From positions 1-45,094 of the forward strand of contig JASHOF010000126.1 of assembly GCA_030041255.1 (NCBI GenBank): a DNA stretch of 45,094 nucleotides. The letters run 5' to 3'. The position numbers were made by a program, and so were the translations under genes. Source of the stretch: Acetobacteraceae bacterium. Lineage in GTDB: Bacteria > Pseudomonadota > Alphaproteobacteria > Acetobacterales > Acetobacteraceae. The notes under the pieces were generated by a model. It was given only the letters and a program-made list of their open reading frames with translations. It did no database searches and had not been told where the DNA came from. Each line of letters begins with the position of its first letter. Position 1 is the stretch's first letter. Below are positions 1-8,571 of this stretch, piece by piece.

Positions 1-142
1 TGCCCGCTGTCCACGCCGGATCGGACCCCTCTGCGACACCGTTCCGCCGCCATGGCAGGTGGCTGCGGAGGGTCATCGCATCGCCTGCCACATACCGCTG
101 CCGACCCTGGCTGCCATGCCTCCCGCGCTCGGCGGGTGACGC

Positions 143-1342
143 TCAGGATCCCGCGATCCGCCTGCCTTCTTCCGCCGGGATGGGGGCTGGCAGCGCCAGC
201 TCCGGCAGCCGCTCGATCACGCCGGCGAGCAGGGCAGCGCGCTCGGCCAGCGAATCGGCGATCACGTATTGCCCTCGATCGTCTCTGCCGCCCCTGGGGC
301 CGAGCCCGTCGAGCGAAGGAACTCCCACCGCGGCGCCGAAGCTTCCGTCGGATCCGCCGCGGCTGGTGGGAGCCTCCTCAAGATCGAGGCCAATCTCGTG
401 CCCGACCTCCTGCGCCATCCGGAGCATGCGCAGGCTCTCCTCGTTACGAGGGAATGCCGGTCTGGTGATGCCTCCGGACATGACCGTTCTTGTGCCCGGC
501 GTCCAGACCTTGTCGGCTACGGCGCGAACCGCAGCCACGAGTTCTTCGGCACCCTTCTGGTCTGGTGCCCGCAAGTCGATACTGAGCCAGGCCCTTGCAG
601 GAACCGCCTGCCGGGCGCTGCCGCCCTCTATCAGGCCCACGTTGAGGAGCCTCTCGCGCGATAAATCCGAGAGCCGCTCGAGAGCCAGGATCTTGTGGGC
701 TGCCTCGACGACCGCGCTCGCGCCTTGCCCGGATGTCGCCGGCGCAAACTGGCCGCTGATCGTCAGATAGATCGCCCCGACGACACCGCGGGATATCAGC
801 AATTTCCCGCCTTCGCGGGCTGGCTCCATAATCAACTGCCAGTCGGCGTGCCGGGCCTCTTCCTCGATGTATGGCCGTCCGGTCGGGCTGCCCAGCTCTT
901 CGTCCCCGCACACAAAGATCGTCGCCGACGCCAGGCCGTCCCAACCGGCGGCGCGAAGCGCCCGGAAGGCGCCGAGCAGCACGACCCAACCCCCTTTCAT
1001 GTCGATAACACCCGGGCCGTAAATGCGGCCATCGCGCTCTTCGACCGGATTCTCGGCGATGGTCCCGGTGGGGTCGGTGGTGTCGAGATGCATGTGGCAC
1101 AACAGGCGCCCCCTGCCCTTGCCGGTGCGGCGGGCCACGATGTGGTTGCCGCTTTCCGCCTGGGCGATCGTCCGGGTCGTGAAACCCAGTTCCTCCCATG
1201 CCCTGACCACCAGCGCGCCGACGCGATCGATGCCCGCCTTATCCCGCGAACAGCTCTCGATGGCAGCGTAACGCCTGAGCTCCCCGGTCATCTCGTCCTG
1301 CCGCGCCTTGAGAAAATCAAGGTAGCTTCCGAGCATCGCCAT
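143..1342 (-). CDS. M20 family metallohydrolase (ArgE/DapE/CPG2-like)
   Basis: A 399-aa zinc-dependent amidohydrolase of the M20 peptidase family, expected to cleave an N-acyl, N-carbamoyl or peptide-like amide bond in the cytoplasm. Visible family motifs are H85-x-D87 (in HMHLD), D114 (in GVIDMKGG), the Glu pair in GDEELGS near 148, and E173 in MEPAREGG. The C-terminal metal-ligand His usually found a few residues before a conserved acidic-Tyr-Val is not there: the sequence reads GGRDDRGQYV, so ligand use may be altered. It is the last gene of the minus-strand run, 15 nt after the flavin reductase stop. It probably finishes the pathway by releasing an amino acid or acid product. Substrate cannot be told; acetylornithine deacetylase proper is less likely given the context. 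Confidence 0.85.
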   Translation of the reverse strand: MAMLGSYLDFLKARQDEMTGELRRYAAIESCSRDKAGIDRVGALVVRAWEELGFTTRTIAQAESGNHIVARRTGKGRGRLLCHMHLDTTDPTGTIAENPVEERDGRIYGPGVIDMKGGWVVLLGAFRALRAAGWDGLASATIFVCGDEELGSPTGRPYIEEEARHADWQLIMEPAREGGKLLISRGVVGAIYLTISGQFAPATSGQGASAVVEAAHKILALERLSDLSRERLLNVGLIEGGSARQAVPARAWLSIDLRAPDQKGAEELVAAVRAVADKVWTPGTRTVMSGGITRPAFPRNEESLRMLRMAQEVGHEIGLDLEEAPTSRGGSDGSFGAAVGVPSLDGLGPRGGRDDRGQYVIADSLAERAALLAGVIERLPELALPAPIPAEEGRRIAGS

Positions 1343-1357
1343 TCGTTTCCCTTTCGA

Positions 1358-1894
1358 TCAGATCCAGGCCCAGTTCTTCAAGACCTCTTCCTCGAGCTCG
1401 CAGATGGGCCCGATGGAGCGAAAGCGCCCGCCGACAAAAACCAGAGGATGGCCGGCCGCCGCTTCCGCACTGTGGACCCTTCCGATACAGATCACGTGGT
1501 CGCCGGCCGGATGGGTGGCATGCAACGCACAGTCGAGGTAGGCGACGGCGCCTTCCAGCAGCGGAAATCCCGATGGTGACGGCTCCCAGCCCGGCCAGGC
1601 CGGTTCGCGGCTGCGCTCCGGCGTGGCAAAGAACCTGACCAGGTCCAGGTGGTCATCATCGATGATATTGATGGCAAAACCTCCGCGCCCGGTTGCCGCG
1701 GCCAGAAACGCGCTGTCGCGGTGAATGCAGATCAGGATCAGTGCCGATGACAGCGACACAGACGTGAACGAGTTGACGGTGAGGCCGCGCGGGCGACCGC
1801 CACTCATCGTCGTCGCCACGGCAACCCCGGTGGCAAAGCGGCCGAGGACACGGCGCAGCGCGCCGGGCGACAGCGGTTCGCGCGTGAGCGTCAT
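1358..1894 (-). CDS. Flavin reductase-domain protein (HpaC-like)
   Basis: A 178-aa protein of the flavin-reductase-like fold (FMN-binding split barrel), which reduces free FMN or FAD with NAD(P)H and hands it to a partner monooxygenase. The N-terminus LRRVLGRFATGVAVATT, the segment GLTVNSFTSVSLSS and the C-terminal HPLVFVGGRFRSIG are typical of the family. The reading frame is open up to 2128, but upstream codons overlap the HutI-like gene and do not resemble the family. I chose ATG 1894 because it leaves the usual short lead before the LGRFATG motif; ATG 1930 is an alternative. It lies just downstream of the HutI-like gene. The likely electron-accepting partner is the acyl-CoA-dehydrogenase-fold protein at 8568-9794. 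Confidence 0.82.
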   Translation of the reverse strand: MTLTREPLSPGALRRVLGRFATGVAVATTMSGGRPRGLTVNSFTSVSLSSALILICIHRDSAFLAAATGRGGFAINIIDDDHLDLVRFFATPERSREPAWPGWEPSPSGFPLLEGAVAYLDCALHATHPAGDHVICIGRVHSAEAAAGHPLVFVGGRFRSIGPICELEEEVLKNWAWI

Positions 1895-1943
1895 GCCGTG
1901 GCCGGGATCCAGACCGGGGAGCGCAGGCATTGCCAGGCCGTGG

Positions 1944-3221
1944 TTATTGCAAACTGCCGTTGCCGGCAGCGTTGGCGTGTACCACCCTGCCGTCGATGAC
2001 GACCTGCTCGATACTGGCGGCGCCGAATTCGAACGCGAGCATCCGGTAATCCGGGATGCCGAGCACCAGAAGATCCGCCCGTTTGCCCTTCTGCAGCGTC
2101 CCGACCTCGCGGCCCATGCCAACCGCATAAGCGGCGTTGACGGTCACCGAAGCGATCAGCTCTTCCGGCGTCAGGCAATACCACGCGGCGGCCAGCGCCA
2201 GGAGCGGATGGAGCGCCGCGCAATGAATGCTCGAACAAAAATCGCTGGTGATGGCGACGGCAACGCCGTTCTCTATGAAACACCGGGCATTGGCGCGCCG
2301 GCTGGTGCGGTAGTAGAGTTCCGCCGCCGGGATCAAGGCGGCGATGGTGTTGGTGGCCCCAACCGTCGAAACTTCCTCGTCGGGGGTGAAGGTGAGATGG
2401 TCGGCGCTGACTGCCGCGTGGGCGGTGGCAAAACGCCAGCCGCCGCAGGAAACGCCGCCATCGGTATGGACGCGGCCCGGAAGCCCGAGTTCGGCGGCCC
2501 GATCGAGAATCGGCCCCGCTATTTCGGCCGGGAAGGTGGTCGGGCTGCAGGAGACGTCGCAGTACCGCGCGATCCCCTGATCGGCAACCGCCGGCAGCAT
2601 CCTGTCGATGATTTCGCGGGCGTAGGTGCGGGCATCCGGGTGATCGCGCGGCACGATATGCGCGCCGAGGAACGTCGGCACGATCCGCAGGGGTGTCGCC
2701 TGCCCCAGCGTCTGCAGGATCTCGAGATGCCGGAGCTCCGTTTCGAGGGTGAGGCCATAGCCGCTCTTGGCTTCGACGGTTGTCGTGCCGGACTGCACCA
2801 TCCGCGCGAAATACCTGCCGACCACAGTCTTGAGGTCGTGATCGCTGGCGGCACGCGTATCCACGACGCTCTGCCAAATGCCGCCTCCGCGGCGGGCAAT
2901 CTCCTCGCGGCTGAGACCGGCCAGCCTGTCCGCGTACTCGCGGTAGCGCAGTCCCGCGAAGACCGGGTGGGTGTGACAATCGACCAACCCGGGCATGACG
3001 ACACGCCCCGACGCGTCGATGACCCGCGCCTCCCGGAGATCATTGTGGCCGAGTAGATCCGCGGTTTTACCGACCTCGGCGATGCGGCCATCACGGGCCA
3101 ACAGCGCGCCATCCTCGATGACGTCGATACGCCCCTGCTCCGAGCCGCGTCTCGGGCCGTCACGACCCTCGCCGACGGTCACCAACTGCGCCGCGTTGAG
3201 GACGGCAAGCGTCTCATGCAT
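1944..3221 (-). CDS. hutI: Imidazolonepropionase (HutI)-like amidohydrolase
   Basis: A 425-aa amidohydrolase-superfamily protein whose closest recognisable family is imidazolonepropionase, the enzyme that opens the imidazolone ring in histidine breakdown. Seen: metal-binding H83-x-H85 in VDCHTHPVFAG, the GGGIWQSVVDTR segment, EAKSGYGL, TFLGAHIVP, H252 in RVHTDGG, H275 in SADHL and D327 in ITSDF. Two canonical HutI segments are changed. The HADE motif reads HTDG (Gly at 255 where the catalytic/binding Glu is expected), and the N-P-G-S-S segment after the metal-binding Asp reads CSSIHC. Known HutI uses these for substrate binding, so I infer a related but different cyclic substrate. Start ATG 3221 overlaps the permease stop (TAATG). 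No hutH, hutU or hutC is adjacent. Confidence 0.85.
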   Translation of the reverse strand: MHETLAVLNAAQLVTVGEGRDGPRRGSEQGRIDVIEDGALLARDGRIAEVGKTADLLGHNDLREARVIDASGRVVMPGLVDCHTHPVFAGLRYREYADRLAGLSREEIARRGGGIWQSVVDTRAASDHDLKTVVGRYFARMVQSGTTTVEAKSGYGLTLETELRHLEILQTLGQATPLRIVPTFLGAHIVPRDHPDARTYAREIIDRMLPAVADQGIARYCDVSCSPTTFPAEIAGPILDRAAELGLPGRVHTDGGVSCGGWRFATAHAAVSADHLTFTPDEEVSTVGATNTIAALIPAAELYYRTSRRANARCFIENGVAVAITSDFCSSIHCAALHPLLALAAAWYCLTPEELIASVTVNAAYAVGMGREVGTLQKGKRADLLVLGIPDYRMLAFEFGAASIEQVVIDGRVVHANAAGNGSLQ

Positions 3222-4249
3222 TATGCAAACTTCCTCCCCACGCGCGGGTCCAGGACCGCGATGCCGATGTCGGCAGCCAGGTTCAGGACGATGTACACGA
3301 TCCCGATCAGCATCGCGGCCCCTTGCACCATCGGCAGGTCGCGTTGTTCCACCGATTCAAGCAGAAGGCGGCCGATTCCGGGATATTGAAACAGCACCTC
3401 CACGACCACGACGCCTCCCACCAGCCACCCCATGTTCAGCGTCAGCACGTTGATCATCGGGACCAGCGCATTCGGCAATATATGCCGCCAGATGATGCGT
3501 CGGCGCGTCAGGCCTCGCAATTCCGCCATTTCCACGAAATCCTGCTCCACCACATCCAATGTCGCCGAGCGCATGGTACGAACGATATAGGCCCCGGTCA
3601 CCGGGATGACGGTGACGACGGGAAGAACGAGCATCGTGATCCAGCCCGTGACCGGCGTCTCCGAATCGACGAGGCTGAGTGCGGGCAGGATCGGGATCAG
3701 GATGACGAACAGCCAGATCAATATCGAGCCCAGTACGAATTCCGGCATCGAGAGGCTGATGAATGTGAGCAACGTGACCAGCCGATCCCAGGCCGAGCCG
3801 GCACAGAGCCCCGTCCACAGACCGATCCAGACCGATCCACAGACCATCACCACGGCAGCGACGCCGGCGAGGATCAATGAATGACCGAAGGCCTCCGCCA
3901 CCGTCGGGAATACCGGCAGCCCCGACTGCAGAGAGGTGCCGAAATCGAGATGCATAATCCCGGCCATCCAGCCCAGGTAACGAACGGGTGCGGGCTGATC
4001 CAGATGGAGCTGGTGAATCAGCGCCGCGCGCGCGGCTTGCGTGGCGTTCTGGCCAAGGATGACGTCCGCAACGTTACCCGGCAGCACCGTCGTTGCTGCG
4101 AACACGAGCACACTCAGCACGATCAGGACCAGCACCGAGAAGAGAGTCCTGAGAGCAAGCCACCGCAGGAACGACCACCGCTCCGACAGGGAGGCGGCGG
4201 GCTCCGCCGCCGGGCCAGCCGTGACGGCGGTGTTCGCTCCCTGGAGCAC
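3221..4249 (-). CDS. ABC transporter permease (DppB/OppB type)
   Basis: A 342-aa inner-membrane permease of the peptide/nickel/opine ABC importer class. An N-terminal helix (FSVLVLIVLSVLVFAATTVLP) is followed by the typical DppB periplasmic segment and four to five further helices. The EAA-like cytoplasmic loop is visible at EMAELRGLTRRRIIWRHILPNA. The frame is open to 4345, but that stretch overlaps the binding-protein gene. I chose GTG 4249, which follows the binding-protein stop at 4257 and has GGAGGG about 11 nt upstream. It pairs with the DppC-type permease at 7714-8571, an unusual split of the two permeases to opposite ends of the transporter operon. Confidence 0.85.
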   Translation of the reverse strand: MLQGANTAVTAGPAAEPAASLSERWSFLRWLALRTLFSVLVLIVLSVLVFAATTVLPGNVADVILGQNATQAARAALIHQLHLDQPAPVRYLGWMAGIMHLDFGTSLQSGLPVFPTVAEAFGHSLILAGVAAVVMVCGSVWIGLWTGLCAGSAWDRLVTLLTFISLSMPEFVLGSILIWLFVILIPILPALSLVDSETPVTGWITMLVLPVVTVIPVTGAYIVRTMRSATLDVVEQDFVEMAELRGLTRRRIIWRHILPNALVPMINVLTLNMGWLVGGVVVVEVLFQYPGIGRLLLESVEQRDLPMVQGAAMLIGIVYIVLNLAADIGIAVLDPRVGRKFA

Positions 4250-4256
4250 GAGCGGC

Positions 4257-5822
4257 TCAACCCTCCGCCAGCTCGAGCTGATAGTAGGTTCTGTAATAGA
4301 ACATCGGATTGGGCCGATAGTGCAGCACTTTCTTCGTATGGGCATCGACCACGTTGATGTACACGGGGCTGACGGACGGCCCCTGCTCGCTCACGAATTT
4401 CTCCAGCGCCGTGAACCTGGCGAGACGGGATTTTTCGTCCGGCGCCGTTCGCGCAGCGTCGAATAATGCCTGGAATTCCTGAGGATACCACTGCGTCGGT
4501 GCCAGTTCGGCTCCGCGCGGGGCGTACTCCAGGAAGAGCAGGCTGTCGTCGGGGCGCATCGCCCACGACTCCACCCAGAAGTCGAATTTCCCGGCATCGA
4601 CGTTGTAGTAGTAGCCGGTCGCCGGCACCTGCTGCACCTTGACCCGGATCCCCGCCGGCGCCGCCTGTTGCTGGTAGGCTTCCGCCTGCTCGACGGAGCC
4701 GGGAGCGATGGTCGATGTCACCAGGGTCACATCGATGCCGTTGGCGTAGCCTGCCTCTGCCAGCAACTGCTTCGCCCGGGCAATGTCGTACGGCGGCGGC
4801 TCGATGCCGCCCCAGATCCTGCTCACGGGCGAGATTGGCTGATCGCTGCCCTCGATCGCTTCGTCAAGCCAGATCTGCTTGATCAGCTCGCCGCGATTGC
4901 AGGCCAGCTTCACTGCCTGGCGCACCCGGTTGTCGTCGAACGGCTTGCGATCCGCCCGCATGTTCAGGTTCAGGCAATTGCCGGACCTGATACTCGCAAC
5001 GGTAAATCTGCGGTCGTTCCTGATCGACTGGACGACGACCGGGGTGAGGCTCAGGATCAGGTCGAACTGTCCGGAGATCATCCCGGCAATGCGCTGCGTG
5101 ACATCCGCCACATTGAAAAAGCGGATCGCATCGAGCCTGGGATAGCCGGGGCGCCAATAGTGCTCGTTCCTGGTCGTAAAGAGGTGGTTGCCGGCCTGGA
5201 AGTTCTCCAGCTTGAAGGGGCCGGTGCCGACCGGACGGGCAATATAGGAATCGAGCGGAGAATCCTCCGGCACGATGCTCGCGTGCGTATCGCTGGCGAC
5301 GGCCGGCAGGTTCCAGAATGGCGCCTTGCAACGGAACTTCACGGTGTGGTCGCCGGCGGCTGCGATCCCATCCGGATCGAGGGAAAGCGCGAGGATCCGG
5401 TACGACTGCGATCCGAGCTTGGCATTGAGAATGCGCTGAAAAGTGCGGACGACGTCGCGGGCGGTAAAAGGCCGCCCGTCATGAAACTGTACCCCTTGAC
5501 GAAGGGAGAAGGTCCATTCCCTGAAGTCGGCACTATGCTCCCACGCGGTGGCCAGTTCCGGAACGACACTCTGGTCGGGGCTGATCCAGGTCAGGCGGTC
5601 GAAGAGGGCATGCGTGAATGTCTGGGTGCTGTAACCGCCTACGGGATCGATCGGCTCCGATGGTCCGCTCGCCTCCATGCCCACGCGGAGCGTGCCGCCG
5701 CCGGTGGCGGCCCGCGAACGGGCGGCCGGCAACGCGGCAGCCACGCCCGACAAGCCGGCGAGTTGCAGGGTCCGGCGCCGCGACAAGGCGCCGTTCGACG
5801 CGCAGGACGCAGTTTTCCTCAT
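4257..5822 (-). CDS. ABC transporter substrate-binding protein (family 5, DppA type), Tat signal
   Basis: A 521-aa periplasmic solute-binding protein of the peptide/opine/nickel family (SBP_bac_5). The N-terminus has a twin-arginine signal (LSRRRTLQLAGLSGVAAAL, Ala-rich cleavage region ending near AARSRAA). The mature part starts GGGTLRVGMEASGP and shows family landmarks such as TWEHSADFREWTFSLRQGVQFHDGRPFTA broken over residues 90-125 and GTGPFKLENFQAG near 200. ATG 5822 overlaps the ATPase stop (ATGA), so translation is probably coupled; a longer frame to 5942 lies inside the ATPase gene and was discarded. Tat export suggests folding before secretion. The ligand is not deducible from sequence; context points to a small N-containing compound rather than generic peptides. 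Confidence 0.88.
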   Translation of the reverse strand: MRKTASCASNGALSRRRTLQLAGLSGVAAALPAARSRAATGGGTLRVGMEASGPSEPIDPVGGYSTQTFTHALFDRLTWISPDQSVVPELATAWEHSADFREWTFSLRQGVQFHDGRPFTARDVVRTFQRILNAKLGSQSYRILALSLDPDGIAAAGDHTVKFRCKAPFWNLPAVASDTHASIVPEDSPLDSYIARPVGTGPFKLENFQAGNHLFTTRNEHYWRPGYPRLDAIRFFNVADVTQRIAGMISGQFDLILSLTPVVVQSIRNDRRFTVASIRSGNCLNLNMRADRKPFDDNRVRQAVKLACNRGELIKQIWLDEAIEGSDQPISPVSRIWGGIEPPPYDIARAKQLLAEAGYANGIDVTLVTSTIAPGSVEQAEAYQQQAAPAGIRVKVQQVPATGYYYNVDAGKFDFWVESWAMRPDDSLLFLEYAPRGAELAPTQWYPQEFQALFDAARTAPDEKSRLARFTALEKFVSEQGPSVSPVYINVVDAHTKKVLHYRPNPMFYYRTYYQLELAEG

Positions 5823-7717
5823 GTTTCCATCTCCCTTATTCTGGTGTCCGTCGTTTCGGTAAGATAAGCGGCTTCGACGAGCTGCCTGGTATACGGGTGG
5901 GTCGCGTTCTGCATGATCCAACCCGCATCGCCGCACTCGCACAGGCAGCCGTTCTCAAGGACTGCGATGCGGTGAGCAATCGCGCCGACGAGGCTCATGT
6001 CGTGCGAGATGAAGATCAGCGAAAGCCGCCGGGTCCGCTGCAGAACGCGCAGCAGCGCGATGATCCGGGCCTGCGCCAGCACGTCGAGCGAGGAGAGGAT
6101 CTCGTCGCAGATCAGGACCCGCGGCGAGCCGATGAGCGCCCGGGCGATCGCCACGCGCTGCCTTTCGCCGCCGCTGAGTTCCTCCGGCCGGCAGCCGGAA
6201 CAATCGGCGCGCAGCCCTACCGCTGCCAGGAGATCGATCACCCGATCGCGCATGGCCGCGCGGGGAAGACGTTCGAACAGCCGGAGCCGCCGGTCGAGGG
6301 TGTCCTTTACGGAGAGTTGCGGATTGAGGGCGTTGCCGGGATTCTGAAAGATGATCTGCAGCTCGCGGCGGAGTGCCAGCGACCGCGCTGCGGCCGCCTG
6401 AGCCAACGACCGCCCGTCGAACTCTATCCGACCCCGATCCGCCCGGTGCAAGCCTGCGATGATCCTGGCAAGCGTGGTCTTTCCGCTTCCGCTTTGGCCG
6501 ACCACGCCGAGCACCTCGCCCTCCATCACGTCGAGATCGATGCCGCGGAGCGCCGGGGTGCGGCGCCGGCCGAACAGGCCGGACCCATAGGAGGCAGAGA
6601 TGTTGCGCACGGTCAGAAGAGGGCGCGGCGAGGGCGTTGCGACATCGCCCATCCGGAGGCGGCGCGTGCGGCCCGCGGGCGGCTGCCCGACTTCGTCACG
6701 AAACCAGCAGCGCACCTCGTGCCCGGTCGCGACGCTCGCCCATGGCGGGTCCTCGTCACACTGCGGGCGCGCCAGCGCACACTGCGCGCGGTAGGTGCAG
6801 CCGATACTTCCTTGACCGCCGCCGCCCCCAGCCCGAGGTACCTCGCGAAGCTGCTCTTCACTCTCGGCCGCGCCCAGGTGAAACCGTTGCAAGAGCCGGA
6901 ATGTGTACGGGTGCCGGGGATTGGCCATCACCCGCCCGGTCGATCCGCTCTCCACCGCCCGCCCGCCGAACATGATGATGAGCCGGTCACACATCTGCGA
7001 GAGCACCCTGAGATCGTGGCTGACCATCACCAGCGAGAATCCATAGGCAGCCTGAAGCTGCTTGATGAGCTCGAGGACATTACGCTGGGTAACGACGTCG
7101 AGGTCGGTGGTCGCTTCGTCCAGGATCACGATGGAAGGTTTGCCGATCAGCGCCATGCACAGTGCGACGCGCTGGCGCTGCCCGCCGCTGAGCTGATGGG
7201 GATAGCGCCGCATGATCGCGGCGGGGTCAGGGAATCCCAGTTCGCGCAGCCGATCCGATATGCCGCCGGCGGGCTGGCGGCCGGGCGCAAGGCGGAAAAC
7301 GGCGCGATATGCTTCCGTCAACTGCGCGCCGACGGTCATGATGGGATCGAGGATCGAATCCGCGCTCTGCGGCATCAGGGTGATGACACGGCCGCGCACT
7401 GCGGCGAATGTCATCGGGGTGGTGAGGACCATGCGCTGTTCGAGGCTGCGATCGGACGTCTGCAATGTGACGACACCGCCGGCAGCCGACATGCCACGCC
7501 GCACGTGGCCGAGGAGTGCATGGACCAGGGTCGTCTTGCCGGAGCCGGACTCGCCGGCAATGCCAAGAGTCTCGCCGGGCGCGAGCTCGAAGGACGCATC
7601 GTTCACCGCGTAGATCGCGGAACCGTCCGCCGCGAGCCCGCGCGCCACCCCGATGTCTTCGACGAGCAGCGAGACCGACCGGGCCGTGCTCGCGCTATCC
7701 ATCGGCTCGCCGCTCAC
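5819..7717 (-). CDS. ABC transporter fused double ATPase (DppD-DppF type)
   Basis: A 632-aa protein joining both ATPase subunits of a Dpp-type importer. Domain 1 has Walker A GESGSGKTT (55-63), signature LSGGQRQRV near 186 and Walker B IVILDE near 196. It is followed by the Cys-containing oligopeptide-transporter C-terminal extension (GCTYRAQC to RCWF, about 306-338). Domain 2 has Walker A GQSGSGKTT (407-415), signature LSGGERQRVA and Walker B VLICDE. The start is GTG 7717, overlapping the permease stop (GTGA). One polypeptide can power both permeases, so the importer (binding protein, two permeases, fused ATPase) is complete within the operon. Confidence 0.9.
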   Translation of the reverse strand: MSGEPMDSASTARSVSLLVEDIGVARGLAADGSAIYAVNDASFELAPGETLGIAGESGSGKTTLVHALLGHVRRGMSAAGGVVTLQTSDRSLEQRMVLTTPMTFAAVRGRVITLMPQSADSILDPIMTVGAQLTEAYRAVFRLAPGRQPAGGISDRLRELGFPDPAAIMRRYPHQLSGGQRQRVALCMALIGKPSIVILDEATTDLDVVTQRNVLELIKQLQAAYGFSLVMVSHDLRVLSQMCDRLIIMFGGRAVESGSTGRVMANPRHPYTFRLLQRFHLGAAESEEQLREVPRAGGGGGQGSIGCTYRAQCALARPQCDEDPPWASVATGHEVRCWFRDEVGQPPAGRTRRLRMGDVATPSPRPLLTVRNISASYGSGLFGRRRTPALRGIDLDVMEGEVLGVVGQSGSGKTTLARIIAGLHRADRGRIEFDGRSLAQAAAARSLALRRELQIIFQNPGNALNPQLSVKDTLDRRLRLFERLPRAAMRDRVIDLLAAVGLRADCSGCRPEELSGGERQRVAIARALIGSPRVLICDEILSSLDVLAQARIIALLRVLQRTRRLSLIFISHDMSLVGAIAHRIAVLENGCLCECGDAGWIMQNATHPYTRQLVEAAYLTETTDTRIREMET

Positions 7718-8571
7718 CTCAACAACCGACCGAGGCCGTCCGCCACCAGATTGACGGCGCCGACCAGCACCGCGAGCCCCAGTGCCGGAACCACCACGAC
7801 CAGGGGCGCGAGCATCATCACCGCCCGTCCCTCACTGATCTCGAGGCCCCAGTCCGGCGTCGGTGGAGAGACTCCCACTCCCAGAAAGTTGAGCGAACTG
7901 ATGAGCACGACCGCAAAGCCGGTGCGCAGGGCCACTTCCAGCAGCAGGCGGCCGCGGATATTGGGCAGGATTTCTTCCCACAAGATGCTGTACCAGCGCC
8001 CGCCCGCCGCCTCTGCGGCGGCGACGAACTCGCGCGCCGCCAGTTGTTGGGCGAGACCGCGCAGGATTCGCGCCGCCCCCGGAGCAAGCAGGATTCCGAC
8101 CAGCACGACCAGCATGGTGCTGCTGCGCGGCAGCGCCGCCGCGACGACGAGAATGACGAGGATGGCGGGAAGCGCGAGCAGCACGTCCACCAGGCGCATC
8201 AGGATGACGTCGGCGGCGCCGCTCAGGTATCCGCTGGTCAGGCCGATCAAGGCACCGAGCGAGGTGGCGAGGATCCCGGCCAGCAAGGAGAGCACCATAA
8301 TCAACTGCCCGCCGGCAAGGAATCGCGAAAGAATGTCACGCCCCAGGCGATCGGTTCCCAGGAGATGGTGCAAGGATGGCGGGCGGAGAATGGCGATCGA
8401 GGTCGCCAGCGGCGGCTGCGGCGCGAACGCCGGGGCGATCAGAATGACGAGGAGGATAACGGCCCCGATTCCGAGTTCGATCCGACCAAGCCGGGCAGAT
8501 CGAGGGCGCCCGAACGATCGTGGTACGACGAAGCCGAGATCGCCCGCTTGCACAGCGTGGTGCCGGATCAC
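7714..8571 (-). CDS. ABC transporter permease (DppC/OppC type)
   Basis: A 285-aa inner-membrane permease. The first membrane helix is LGIGAVILLVILIAPAFA, followed by the DppC-type segment HHLLGTDRLGRDILSRFLAG, which is highly characteristic. The cytoplasmic EAA-like loop sits at FVAAAEAAGGRWYSILWEEI. The start is GTG 8571, overlapping the stop of the upstream oxidoreductase gene (GTGA), and the stop overlaps the start of the ATPase gene. It forms the heteromeric membrane channel with the permease at 3221-4249. Confidence 0.88.
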   Translation of the reverse strand: MIRHHAVQAGDLGFVVPRSFGRPRSARLGRIELGIGAVILLVILIAPAFAPQPPLATSIAILRPPSLHHLLGTDRLGRDILSRFLAGGQLIMVLSLLAGILATSLGALIGLTSGYLSGAADVILMRLVDVLLALPAILVILVVAAALPRSSTMLVVLVGILLAPGAARILRGLAQQLAAREFVAAAEAAGGRWYSILWEEILPNIRGRLLLEVALRTGFAVVLISSLNFLGVGVSPPTPDWGLEISEGRAVMMLAPLVVVVPALGLAVLVGAVNLVADGLGRLLR

